Origin: a virus
Length of the DNA: 49,859 bases
Direction: 5' to 3' (one strand)
Virus record (IMG/VR): IMGVR_UViG_3300009684_000046
Coordinates: 1-49,859 of that record
This document shows, piece after piece, positions 42,676 to 49,274 of this stretch (the stretch's first letter is position 1; the number at the start of each line of letters is the position of its first letter). A program made the translations under genes and the position numbers. The notes under the pieces were generated by a model. The model was not told the origin of the DNA and did no database searches. It saw only the letters and a list, made by a program, of their open reading frames with translations.

Positions 42676-43005
42676 ATGAGGATTTTAATAACGGAGAATC
42701 AAATGAGGAAAGTTCAGTTTAAGTATTTGGATTACTTATTTGAGGATATGTATGAAGTTGAATCGGCAAAATATAAGCACTCTAAATTTTGGAAAAAAAA
42801 TAATGAGGTGATGTTAGAATTGGAAAAATCAGGTCGGATGAGAGTTTCATCCTCAATTTGGCGTAATATATCAAATATGTTTTCGTTAAATTATGATGAA
42901 ACTAAACAACTTATAAAAGACTGGGTGGAACAACGTTTAAAATTGGAGGTATTTACACCTTTTATTTACAACAACATCGTAAATCCAAGGTGGGACAACA
43001 TTTAA
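42676..43005 (+). CDS. ITE-leader family protein, copy 2
   Basis: This 109-residue paralog starts MRILITENQMRKVQ. The core is closest to copy 1 (YEVES, SIWRNISNMFSLNYDETKQL). The last 20 residues (FTPFIYNNIVNPRWDNI) match those of copy 3 in pattern, ending in RW(D/N)NI. Between residues 60 and 66 it differs by substitution of hydrophobic residues (MRVSSS for LWVLHS). Spacer to the next copy is 11 nt. Confidence 0.75.
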   Translation: MRILITENQMRKVQFKYLDYLFEDMYEVESAKYKHSKFWKKNNEVMLELEKSGRMRVSSSIWRNISNMFSLNYDETKQLIKDWVEQRLKLEVFTPFIYNNIVNPRWDNI

Positions 43006-43016
43006 TATAAAAAATT

Positions 43017-43346
43017 ATGAAGATTTTAATAACGGAGAATCAGTTAAGGAAAGTTCAGTTTAAGTATTTGGATTACTTATTTGATGGGATGTATGAGATT
43101 AAATCCGCAAAATATCCTGATTCCAAAATTTGGAAAAAAGATGATGAAGTGGTGTTAGAATGGTCAACAACAGGTCAGTTGAGAGTTTTACATTCAATTT
43201 GGAGTAATATTTCCAATATGTTTTCTTTGGAATATGATGAAACTGAACAACTTATAAAAGATTGGGTGGAACAACATTTAGAAGTAGAAAGAATTACTTC
43301 TTTGTATAGAACACAATTTTATCATTCCAGGTGGAACAACATTTAA
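43017..43346 (+). CDS. ITE-leader family protein, copy 3
   Basis: This 109-residue paralog starts MKILITENQLRKVQ with core FDGMYEIKSAKYPDSKIWKK and a C-terminus ending YHSRWNNI. It keeps the conserved W and helix (LIKDWVEQHLEVE). It shares the C-terminal end type with copy 2 and the EIKS variant with copy 4. Confidence 0.75.
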   Translation: MKILITENQLRKVQFKYLDYLFDGMYEIKSAKYPDSKIWKKDDEVVLEWSTTGQLRVLHSIWSNISNMFSLEYDETEQLIKDWVEQHLEVERITSLYRTQFYHSRWNNI

Positions 43347-43356
43347 TATAAAAATT

Positions 43357-43683
43357 ATGAGAATTATAATAACGGAGAATCAAATGATGAGGGCTCAGTT
43401 TAAGTATTTGGATTACTTATTTGATGGGATGTATGAGATTAAATCAAATGATTATCCGAATTCCAAAGTTTGGGGAAAAGATGGTGAGATAATTTTAGAA
43501 TTAGATGACTATAATGGATTTTGGGTTTTACGTGAAATTTGGGATAATATTTGCGATATGTTTTCAATTGAATATCCTGAAATTAACGAACTTATAAAAG
43601 AATGGGCTGAAGAAAATTTAGATTTGGAGGGAACTACACTGAATCCAAATGCCATCAATCCAGTAAGATTTTACACCGATTAA
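43357..43683 (+). CDS. ITE-leader family protein, copy 4
   Basis: This 108-residue paralog starts MRIIITENQMMRAQ. It is the most diverged tandem copy (YEIKSNDYPNSKVWGKDGEI, WDNICDMFSIEYPEINELIKE) and its central and C-terminal parts are closer in type to the gene at 354 (W.DNI/W.DDI; EWAE). The leader retains ITE. The gap to the metallopeptidase gene is 10 nt. Confidence 0.75.
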   Translation: MRIIITENQMMRAQFKYLDYLFDGMYEIKSNDYPNSKVWGKDGEIILELDDYNGFWVLREIWDNICDMFSIEYPEINELIKEWAEENLDLEGTTLNPNAINPVRFYTD

Positions 43684-43693
43684 TATAAAAATT

Positions 43694-44812
43694 ATGAAGA
43701 TTTTAATAACAGAAGAGCAATACGAAAGATTATCAGGTGAGATGGAAGAGGCACTTGGAGTTCCCGAAGGAATACTTGAAGCCGGTGAAGAGATATATGA
43801 TTTAATAGTCCAAGAGTTGGATGATTTTAATGGTGATATTGAGGACTTAAATAAAGATGGGTTTGAGATAGATAAAGAATTTACAGTTGGGGGACACAAC
43901 TTTAATAAGATAACCGTTAAGTTTGATGTTGAAGAACACCCGATGGCAAAAAATGCTGATATGGTTGGGATGAGTTCGGAGAATGATTCAGAACTTGACG
44001 ATAGATTGGTGTTCAGGAGTGTCAGAGACCCACAAGAAATTGTTATAGGGTTCAAGTTCTTTATTGGTTCAGGAAAGGGAATTGAGGTTATTAAAAACTA
44101 TCTTAAAAGACATAGAAACGAAGACATACCATCACTATCTCACGAAATAAAACATGCGTTTAGAGATGTTAAACAAAAGACGGAACCGATGCACCAAAGG
44201 GTTGGGTATGGTGCAATACAACAACAAAAAGAGTTTTTTGGTTTTATTCCTGAACTTAATGAATTTTTATTTAACTCATATTATATCCATGCACTTGAGA
44301 ATGTTGTAAGACCAACAGAACTTGCCGCAGAAATGAGAATTAATAATGTGTCAAGAAAAGAGTTCTTAAAGTTTTTCTTAAACTCCGAAATGATTAAAAG
44401 ATTAAAAGAAATACAAAATTTTAGTTATGAGGACTTTATAGAAAAAATGCATTCAACTGAAAACGTCAGTAAGATAAAAAAAATGTTGGATGCTGTTGGA
44501 GTTGATTATGAAGGTGAAGATGATTATGAGGTTGTTGATAAATTTTTGAAGATGTTTATTGTTAGTTTAACAAATAAAAAAAATGAGTTAATGAATAGGT
44601 TTTTAACATCTAACGCAATGGAAGCTATATTAGGGTTAAGAGGTGTTAAAGATAAATTTTTCAAGAAGTATGTTGCTCAAACAACAAAATATGGTTATGA
44701 CTACGATGCCTTCTTTGAGAATGAAGAGAACAATTTCCACCGAGTCGCCACGATGATGTTTAAGAAACTCGCAAAACTATACGCAATGGCTAAAAACAAC
44801 CCCCCTTCTTAA
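43694..44812 (+). CDS. Putative zinc metallopeptidase with ITE leader
   Basis: This 372-residue protein begins MKILITEEQYERL, sharing the leader of the four upstream paralogs but not their core. At residues 150-154 it has HEIKH, an HExxH zinc-binding motif, in IPSLSHEIKHAFRDV; a third ligand could be E209 or E213 in NVVRPTELAAEMR. The region from 60-130 is a beta-rich domain before the active site, and residues 220-372 are helical. The family is not identified. With its leader it could be a packaged, ejected protease acting on host proteins, or a protease acting within the head. The stop codon lies inside the terminator hairpin loop. Confidence 0.65.
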   Translation: MKILITEEQYERLSGEMEEALGVPEGILEAGEEIYDLIVQELDDFNGDIEDLNKDGFEIDKEFTVGGHNFNKITVKFDVEEHPMAKNADMVGMSSENDSELDDRLVFRSVRDPQEIVIGFKFFIGSGKGIEVIKNYLKRHRNEDIPSLSHEIKHAFRDVKQKTEPMHQRVGYGAIQQQKEFFGFIPELNEFLFNSYYIHALENVVRPTELAAEMRINNVSRKEFLKFFLNSEMIKRLKEIQNFSYEDFIEKMHSTENVSKIKKMLDAVGVDYEGEDDYEVVDKFLKMFIVSLTNKKNELMNRFLTSNAMEAILGLRGVKDKFFKKYVAQTTKYGYDYDAFFENEENNFHRVATMMFKKLAKLYAMAKNNPPS

Positions 44813-44826
44813 TAGAGGGGTTTTTT
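44802..44826 (+). terminator. Rho-independent terminator overlapping a stop codon
   Basis: CCCCTT/GAGGGG (with T-A and T.G pairs) has a loop that contains the TAA of the metallopeptidase gene, followed by a T-run (44821 onwards). The downstream TTTTTTATTTTATAA is shared with the two terminators at 40847 and 42286. Confidence 0.8.
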
Positions 44827-44840
44827 ATTTTATAAAATAT

Positions 44841-44871
44841 TTGGCTGGTAATTTATTATTTCTTATTTTTG
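44841..44871 (+). promoter_or_regulatory. Host-type promoter (TTGGCTGG ... TATTTTTG)
   Basis: TTG at 44841-44843 and TATTTTTG at 44864-44871 with 20 nt between. The start region TTGGCTGGTAA is the same as in the promoter at 36500. Confidence 0.82.
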
Positions 44872-44891
44872 TATTTCTAATAACAATTATT

Positions 44892-45137
44892 ATGACACCA
44901 AAAGAAAAAGCGAGAGAATTAGTACATATATTTTACATTTCCTTACCAAACAATGGTGGATTTACAGGGTTAAATAACGTTAATAGTAGATGGAATGAGG
45001 GAAAAAATTGTGCGTTGATTGCGGTAAATGTCATGTTAAAAAACATGATGTTCTATGAGGAACAATTTGATACGGGAAAACCTGAACATCATAGAACATA
45101 TTGGGAAGAAGTTAAAACAGAAATTGAAAAAATATGA
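44892..45137 (+). CDS. Hypothetical protein leading the recombination operon
   Basis: This 81-residue protein starts MTPKEKARELVHIFYISLPN. The ATG at 44892 lies 20 nt after the -7 box; a TTG start within the -33 box would read through the promoter and is rejected. The N-terminal helix is followed by NNGGFTGLNNVNSRWNEGKN and NVMLKNMMFYEEQ. It resembles short Bacteroidota phage proteins with KARELV... starts, but I know no function. It overlaps the nuclease gene by 4 nt. Confidence 0.65.
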   Translation: MTPKEKARELVHIFYISLPNNGGFTGLNNVNSRWNEGKNCALIAVNVMLKNMMFYEEQFDTGKPEHHRTYWEEVKTEIEKI

Positions 45138-45997
45138 ATCTAAAAGATATAGCCCAAGAAATAAGGGATGTTATTTCACAGAAACAATTAGAGTTGGGAT
45201 TGGAGTTCTTTGAGGAGGAGCACAAATACCTTATGAAAGATGTTGATGGTAAAGTTAGAAATGACTTCCCATCTGTATCAAAGGTATTAAAGTGTTTTTA
45301 CGATGAGTTCCCAACTGAGGAAGCCGCCTATAAGAAATCAGGTGGTGACCCCCAAGAACAAGAGAGATTGATTAAAGAGTGGGCGGATGCTGGTGATTAT
45401 GCGACCAATATGGGTAGTAGAACTCACTTTTTACTTGAGAAAAAATCTCTTGATATGTTCGGAATAAACAAGGAGGTGAGACAACCTGTGTTTGATTGTG
45501 ATATCCTACAGGTTCAGAAAAGTGATAGTATGGTTCAGGCGGGAACAAAGTATCTTAAGTTGATGGAACAGAGAGGTGCGGTATTACTTGATACGGAGAT
45601 GGTGTTAGGACATCCTGAATTAGGATTTGTGGGACAACCAGATAAATTTTGGTTGATGGAGAATAAAGATAAATCAGGTTATGGTTTGGCAATCACTGAT
45701 TGGAAGACGAATAAGGTTAAGAACTTCCAAAAAACCCGATATACCAAGAAAATGAAATCGCCATATCACTTTGTGGATGATTACGCCTTGGGTCATTATT
45801 ATGTACAATTATCTTTATATTGTAAGTTGTTCTTGAAGATGTTGGATGGCAGTAAGTACGAAGGATTAAACCTGTATGGTGGTGTTGTAGTCCTATTAAA
45901 GGATGACTCTGATTACGTGGAGTATAGAATACCAAAGGAGGTTATTACAACCACGATGGAAATGAATGTAAAAAACTATTTAACCAAGAAAAAATAA
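45134..45997 (+). CDS. PD-(D/E)XK nuclease (Cas4/RecB-like)
   Basis: This 287-residue protein has the features of a RecB-family exonuclease: H98 in MGSRTHFLLEK, E155 in DTEMVLGH, D170 in FVGQPDKF, the core D189-W-K191 in AITDWKTNK and QLSLY (Q225, Y229), a QxxxY motif. The N-terminal PSVSKVLK motif is also typical of phage members. No iron-sulfur cysteine set, unlike Cas4. It would degrade DNA ends or help recombination. It starts at ATGA, overlapping the previous stop, and lies in a unit with gp47- and gp46-like genes. Confidence 0.85.
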   Translation: MNLKDIAQEIRDVISQKQLELGLEFFEEEHKYLMKDVDGKVRNDFPSVSKVLKCFYDEFPTEEAAYKKSGGDPQEQERLIKEWADAGDYATNMGSRTHFLLEKKSLDMFGINKEVRQPVFDCDILQVQKSDSMVQAGTKYLKLMEQRGAVLLDTEMVLGHPELGFVGQPDKFWLMENKDKSGYGLAITDWKTNKVKNFQKTRYTKKMKSPYHFVDDYALGHYYVQLSLYCKLFLKMLDGSKYEGLNLYGGVVVLLKDDSDYVEYRIPKEVITTTMEMNVKNYLTKKK

Positions 45998-46002
45998 AGT
46001 AT

Positions 46003-46212
46003 ATGACAATTAATTTTGAGAATCCAACAACATTAACTATTAGTAAAATGTTTAATGGGACAACCGAAGATGGAAGAACTTTTACAATCACCGCTCAATG
46101 GGATGAGTGGGATGATTGGACTGTAGATGGTATTGATTGGGATGATGAACCTGGAACTGAAGAAGAGGAAGAAGAAATTACTGAAAAATTTTTAGAAAAA
46201 ATTAATGAATAA
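46003..46212 (+). CDS. Small acidic protein
   Basis: This 69-residue protein has a Trp/Asp-rich stretch (QWDEWDDWTVDGIDWDDEPG) followed by an acidic run (TEEEEEEITEKF). A beta hairpin and a negatively charged tail suggest a DNA mimic, or a partner for a basic protein; that is speculation. It lies 5 nt after the nuclease stop and 3 nt before the next start. Confidence 0.6.
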   Translation: MTINFENPTTLTISKMFNGTTEDGRTFTITAQWDEWDDWTVDGIDWDDEPGTEEEEEEITEKFLEKINE

Positions 46213-46215
46213 GCT

Positions 46216-47076
46216 ATGTCAAAAGTAGATGAATTAAGGGCTAAGTATCCAAAAATAACTGCGGCAACATTTATCAAATTTGTCACTGAGGATAAAACAA
46301 AGACAAAAAAGTATTTGGAGTATTTCTGTAAGGTGTGGTTAAATAAAAAACAATATAATTTTCCTGGTACATCATCGGAGTTGGTTTATATTGTTAATGA
46401 GTTTGATAGTCACCTTCCTTATATTGTGAATAAGGACATTTATAGTGATTATTACACTAATGTTAAAAATCTATATACTACAGTTGAAACCGCCACAGAA
46501 TTAAAAGAAGAAAAAACTTTTGTTAAGGAAGGTAATGTTGAGATATTGGAGGAGAATGACAGTTATATCTTATTAAGACCTTTGACTCATAGAGCCTCCG
46601 TTAAGTATGGTGCCAATACCAAATGGTGCACCTCAGGAAAAAACGCTGAATCATTATTTAACAATTACATAAGAAAAGGATATTTGGTTTATCTTATTTC
46701 TAAAAACGTAATGCAGAATAAAGATTATCAGAAGGTTGCTTTTTATATGGAATGTGCAAATGCCTTGTTTGGTAGTATTGACAGTTATGATGTTATTGAT
46801 AGACAATTCAATGATGAAACCATGATTAAAAATGGTTGGAAATCTGAGGAGTTGTATAAAATTACTACAAAAATTAGAGGTGAGTATTATAATTGGAAAA
46901 CACTTAAACAAGCGAAGGATAAAATATACAGAGCAATGATAAATCTTACCTCAATTAACTTTGATGAATTAAAAGAACATATAACAGTAGTTGAGAAATC
47001 AAAAGATTTTGATTATATTTCAAGTGTTAAAGAAACTATAAACGAATTTGTAAAAAAATTAGAATTACAACTATGA
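46216..47076 (+). CDS. Phage protein with TKWC motif
   Basis: This 286-residue protein has SVKYGANTKWCTSGKNAESL near residues 128-147 (K136, W137, C138), followed by NNYIRKGYLVYLIS. This KYG..TKWCT....F..Y....L..I pattern recurs in many large-phage proteins that I cannot assign a function to. The N-terminal 110 residues are helical (LRAKYPKITAATFIKFVTED). It overlaps the zinc-ribbon gene by 4 nt. Conserved Cys and Trp suggest a binding site rather than a classical catalytic motif. Confidence 0.65.
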   Translation: MSKVDELRAKYPKITAATFIKFVTEDKTKTKKYLEYFCKVWLNKKQYNFPGTSSELVYIVNEFDSHLPYIVNKDIYSDYYTNVKNLYTTVETATELKEEKTFVKEGNVEILEENDSYILLRPLTHRASVKYGANTKWCTSGKNAESLFNNYIRKGYLVYLISKNVMQNKDYQKVAFYMECANALFGSIDSYDVIDRQFNDETMIKNGWKSEELYKITTKIRGEYYNWKTLKQAKDKIYRAMINLTSINFDELKEHITVVEKSKDFDYISSVKETINEFVKKLELQL

Positions 47077-47303
47077 GTGATTTATTAAAACCAAAAATTG
47101 ATTTAAGAGAACAACCAACCATCATCTGTGAGAATTGCCAAGGGGAATACTTCAAAGAGGTTGTGGTACTGAAAAAAGTATCAAGATTATTAACAGGGTC
47201 ATCAGAGGATACTTTAGTGCCCTTCCCAACTTACATGTGTAATAGTTGTGGACACGTTAACGAAGAATTTAGATTATTTGAAACACCAAAAATTGAGGAA
47301 TAA
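47073..47303 (+). CDS. Zinc-ribbon protein
   Basis: This 76-residue protein has CENC at residues 19-22 and CNSC at about 57-60, 34 residues apart, forming a zinc ribbon with a beta hairpin between (VVVLKKVSRLLTGSSED). Such proteins bind DNA or proteins. It overlaps the previous gene by 4 nt and shares TAATG with the next. Confidence 0.7.
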   Translation: MSDLLKPKIDLREQPTIICENCQGEYFKEVVVLKKVSRLLTGSSEDTLVPFPTYMCNSCGHVNEEFRLFETPKIEE

Positions 47304-47521
47304 TGGATTGCCAAGTTGGTAAAATATACGAATGTTTTGGTACCTTTGTTTTATGTATTGGGACTAAACAAGTGGAGTTTATGGGGTCTAAAACATTTCA
47401 GGGTGTGGTTGTTAAAACCGACGGCGATGAAGAATCTTATTTGGGACAATACTCCGATACTTGGAGTTCAGACCAATTTAAGGAGACAAACAAAAAAATT
47501 AAATTAAAGGATAATGATTAA
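47303..47521 (+). CDS. Small hypothetical protein
   Basis: This 72-residue protein starts MDCQVGKIYECFGTFVLCIG at a TAATG junction and ends with a Lys/Asp-rich tail overlapping the start of the Mre11-like gene by 8 nt. It is mainly beta (FQGVVVKTDGDEESYLG). Not recognised. Confidence 0.6.
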   Translation: MDCQVGKIYECFGTFVLCIGTKQVEFMGSKTFQGVVVKTDGDEESYLGQYSDTWSSDQFKETNKKIKLKDND

Positions 47522-48293
47522 AAAACTGGTACATTTTTCGGATTTACACATCAGGTTGTTTAAAGACCACGATTTGTATAAGAAGATACTTAACCAAGCG
47601 TTCTCTGAGTGGAGAGACCTTGCACCTGATAGAATTGTATTCACAGGTGATTTAGTCCATAGTAAGAACCAAATGACACCTGAACTTATTGAGTTCGTGG
47701 CTTGGGTATTAAATGAATGTTCCAAGATTGCAAAGACCATTGTTATCATTGGCAATCATGACTTCCTTGAAAACAACATGTCAAGATTGGATGCGTTAAC
47801 ACCTATTGTAGAGTCATTACAGAACGAAAACGTGGTTTATTATAAGGACAGAGGGGTTTACCAAGACCAGAACATTGATTGGTGTGTTTACTCCCTAATG
47901 GAACATAACATACCACCTGACATGACAAAAAATGGTAATACCAAGATTGGTTTATTCCATGGCCCTGTTCAGGGACTAACTACCGACATCGGTTATAAGT
48001 TTGAGGAAGGATTTGATGTAGATAAGTTCAGAGGATGTGATTTGGTATTGTGTGGTGATATTCACAAAAGACAGATATTTGATATTCCGAATGGTAAGAA
48101 AGCGTATATGATTGGTTCCACCATCCAACAGAACTTTGGTGAGACGGTAGAAGCCCACGGGTATGGGATATATGATGTTGAGAAGGATGAATACAAAGCA
48201 ATAAATTTAGCAAACCCAAAACCATTCTTGGCTTTCAAGATAAACTCAATAGAAAATTTAGAACATGGAACAGAACAATTACTCAATTATTAG
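47514..48293 (+). CDS. Recombination nuclease, Mre11/SbcD/T4 gp47-like
   Basis: This 259-residue protein is a metallophosphatase-type nuclease: D10 and H12 in HFSDLHIRL, D46 in VFTGDLVHS, N81-H82-D83 in IGNHDFL, H149 in LFHGPV, and G181-D182-H184 in CGDIHKRQ. These are the five conserved phosphoesterase motifs. It would form the recombination complex with the gp46-like ATPase at 49275 and process DNA ends. It is shorter than T4 gp47 (about 340), lacking most of the C-terminal capping region. It overlaps a coiled-coil gene by 29 nt. Confidence 0.88.
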   Translation: MIKKLVHFSDLHIRLFKDHDLYKKILNQAFSEWRDLAPDRIVFTGDLVHSKNQMTPELIEFVAWVLNECSKIAKTIVIIGNHDFLENNMSRLDALTPIVESLQNENVVYYKDRGVYQDQNIDWCVYSLMEHNIPPDMTKNGNTKIGLFHGPVQGLTTDIGYKFEEGFDVDKFRGCDLVLCGDIHKRQIFDIPNGKKAYMIGSTIQQNFGETVEAHGYGIYDVEKDEYKAINLANPKPFLAFKINSIENLEHGTEQLLNY

Positions 48294-48684
48294 TAAACCC
48301 TTGGAAGGTGATTTCGTTAGTTTTTGTAAACTCAATAACATAGAAAACATAGAAGAATTTAGATTTGAGTGTTTTAAGAAAGGTTATTATATAGAAAAAT
48401 ACGGGTTACTTGGAGAGGATGATGAGATTAAACCTTGGGAGGTAATCGTGGAGAAAGAGGTGGTGAAGGAAGTTCAGAAAGAAGTTATAGTAAATGCAGA
48501 CTGCAAAGAATGTAATGAAAAACTTGAGATGATTGGATACACACTTCAAAGTTTAAGAACTCAAATTAATGAGAAAGACGAAAAAATAAAACAACAAGAA
48601 ATAAAAATAAACGACCTTAGTGGAATTATAACAAGCCGATTGGCAAGATTCCATCCAGGTTCAAACTTAAAAGATACATTATGA
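48265..48684 (+). CDS. Coiled-coil protein in recombination operon
   Basis: This 139-residue protein starts MEQNNYSIISKPLEGDFVSF within the end of the gp47-like gene (29 nt overlap). Residues 65-125 are a coiled coil (IVEKEVVKEVQKEVIVNADC, then LQSLRTQINEKDEKIKQQEI), with CKEC at about residue 80 that may act as a zinc hook or disulfide. Its position between gp47 and gp46 suggests an adaptor for the complex, by context only. Confidence 0.65.
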   Translation: MEQNNYSIISKPLEGDFVSFCKLNNIENIEEFRFECFKKGYYIEKYGLLGEDDEIKPWEVIVEKEVVKEVQKEVIVNADCKECNEKLEMIGYTLQSLRTQINEKDEKIKQQEIKINDLSGIITSRLARFHPGSNLKDTL

Positions 48685-49040
48685 CGCAATTAGTAGTATG
48701 GATGATAATGGCTTATGGATTAAGCAATATCGTTGTCTATGGAAGTATTTTTAACGGACCTAGAAAGGTCATAAACGATTGGGCGCAAAGTGAATTACCA
48801 TTAAATTCTTTTGGTAAATTTTTGAAGGATATGACATCTTGTATGATGTGCTTTGGATTTCATTGTGGTTGGTTTTTATCACTTTTAGTGTATTCACCAG
48901 TTCATGAAATGTTAGGGTTAACACATTACGCTTCATGGTTCTTTGATGCATTTTTATCATCAGGAGCGGTATGGATTATCAACTCAATAGTAGAATGGTT
49001 TGAAGAGAACAGACCTAGTAATAACAATCAAATATTATAA
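48681..49040 (+). CDS. Small membrane protein, DUF1360-like
   Basis: This 119-residue protein has three probable transmembrane segments (residues about 4-22, 52-72, 86-108). The motif SCMMCFGFHCGWFLSLLV resembles the CxxCxGFWxG pattern that I associate with DUF1360 proteins of phages and bacteria. It overlaps the preceding gene by 4 nt (ATGA). Function unknown. Confidence 0.65.
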   Translation: MTQLVVWMIMAYGLSNIVVYGSIFNGPRKVINDWAQSELPLNSFGKFLKDMTSCMMCFGFHCGWFLSLLVYSPVHEMLGLTHYASWFFDAFLSSGAVWIINSIVEWFEENRPSNNNQIL

Positions 49041-49042
49041 TT

Positions 49043-49264
49043 ATGCCAAAATCAAAAAAAAGGGGCGGAGAAAAAGCCCACAGAAAAAGAGTTAAACTGA
49101 ACACAGTTAACGCAAAAAAACAAGTTGCAAAGGCACAGAAGATGTTCCAAGATGTAATGATGGAACAAATTGAAGCTATGAAACAAGCATCATCAGGAGA
49201 AACAGAAAACAAAGAAACCACAAATGAGCCAACTGGATTTGTTCAATCCGCCGAAAACCTTTAA
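49043..49264 (+). CDS. Small basic protein
   Basis: This 73-residue protein is strongly basic at the N-terminus (MPKSKKRGGEKAHRKRVKLN), with a helix (QVAKAQKMFQDVMMEQIEAM) and a disordered acidic tail. It might bind nucleic acid. It lies 2 nt after the membrane gene and 10 nt before the gp46-like gene. Confidence 0.65.
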   Translation: MPKSKKRGGEKAHRKRVKLNTVNAKKQVAKAQKMFQDVMMEQIEAMKQASSGETENKETTNEPTGFVQSAENL

Positions 49265-49274
49265 TTATCAAATT

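Larger units (their letters stand above)
42335..43683 (+). repeat. Tandem array of four paralogous genes
   Basis: Four gene copies of about 330 bp in direct orientation, with intergenic spacers of 10-26 nt ending in very similar (TATAAAAATTATG) sequences. The first 80 bp of each copy are nearly identical, whereas the middles have diverged, a pattern of old duplication with conserved 5' ends. Confidence 0.85.
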
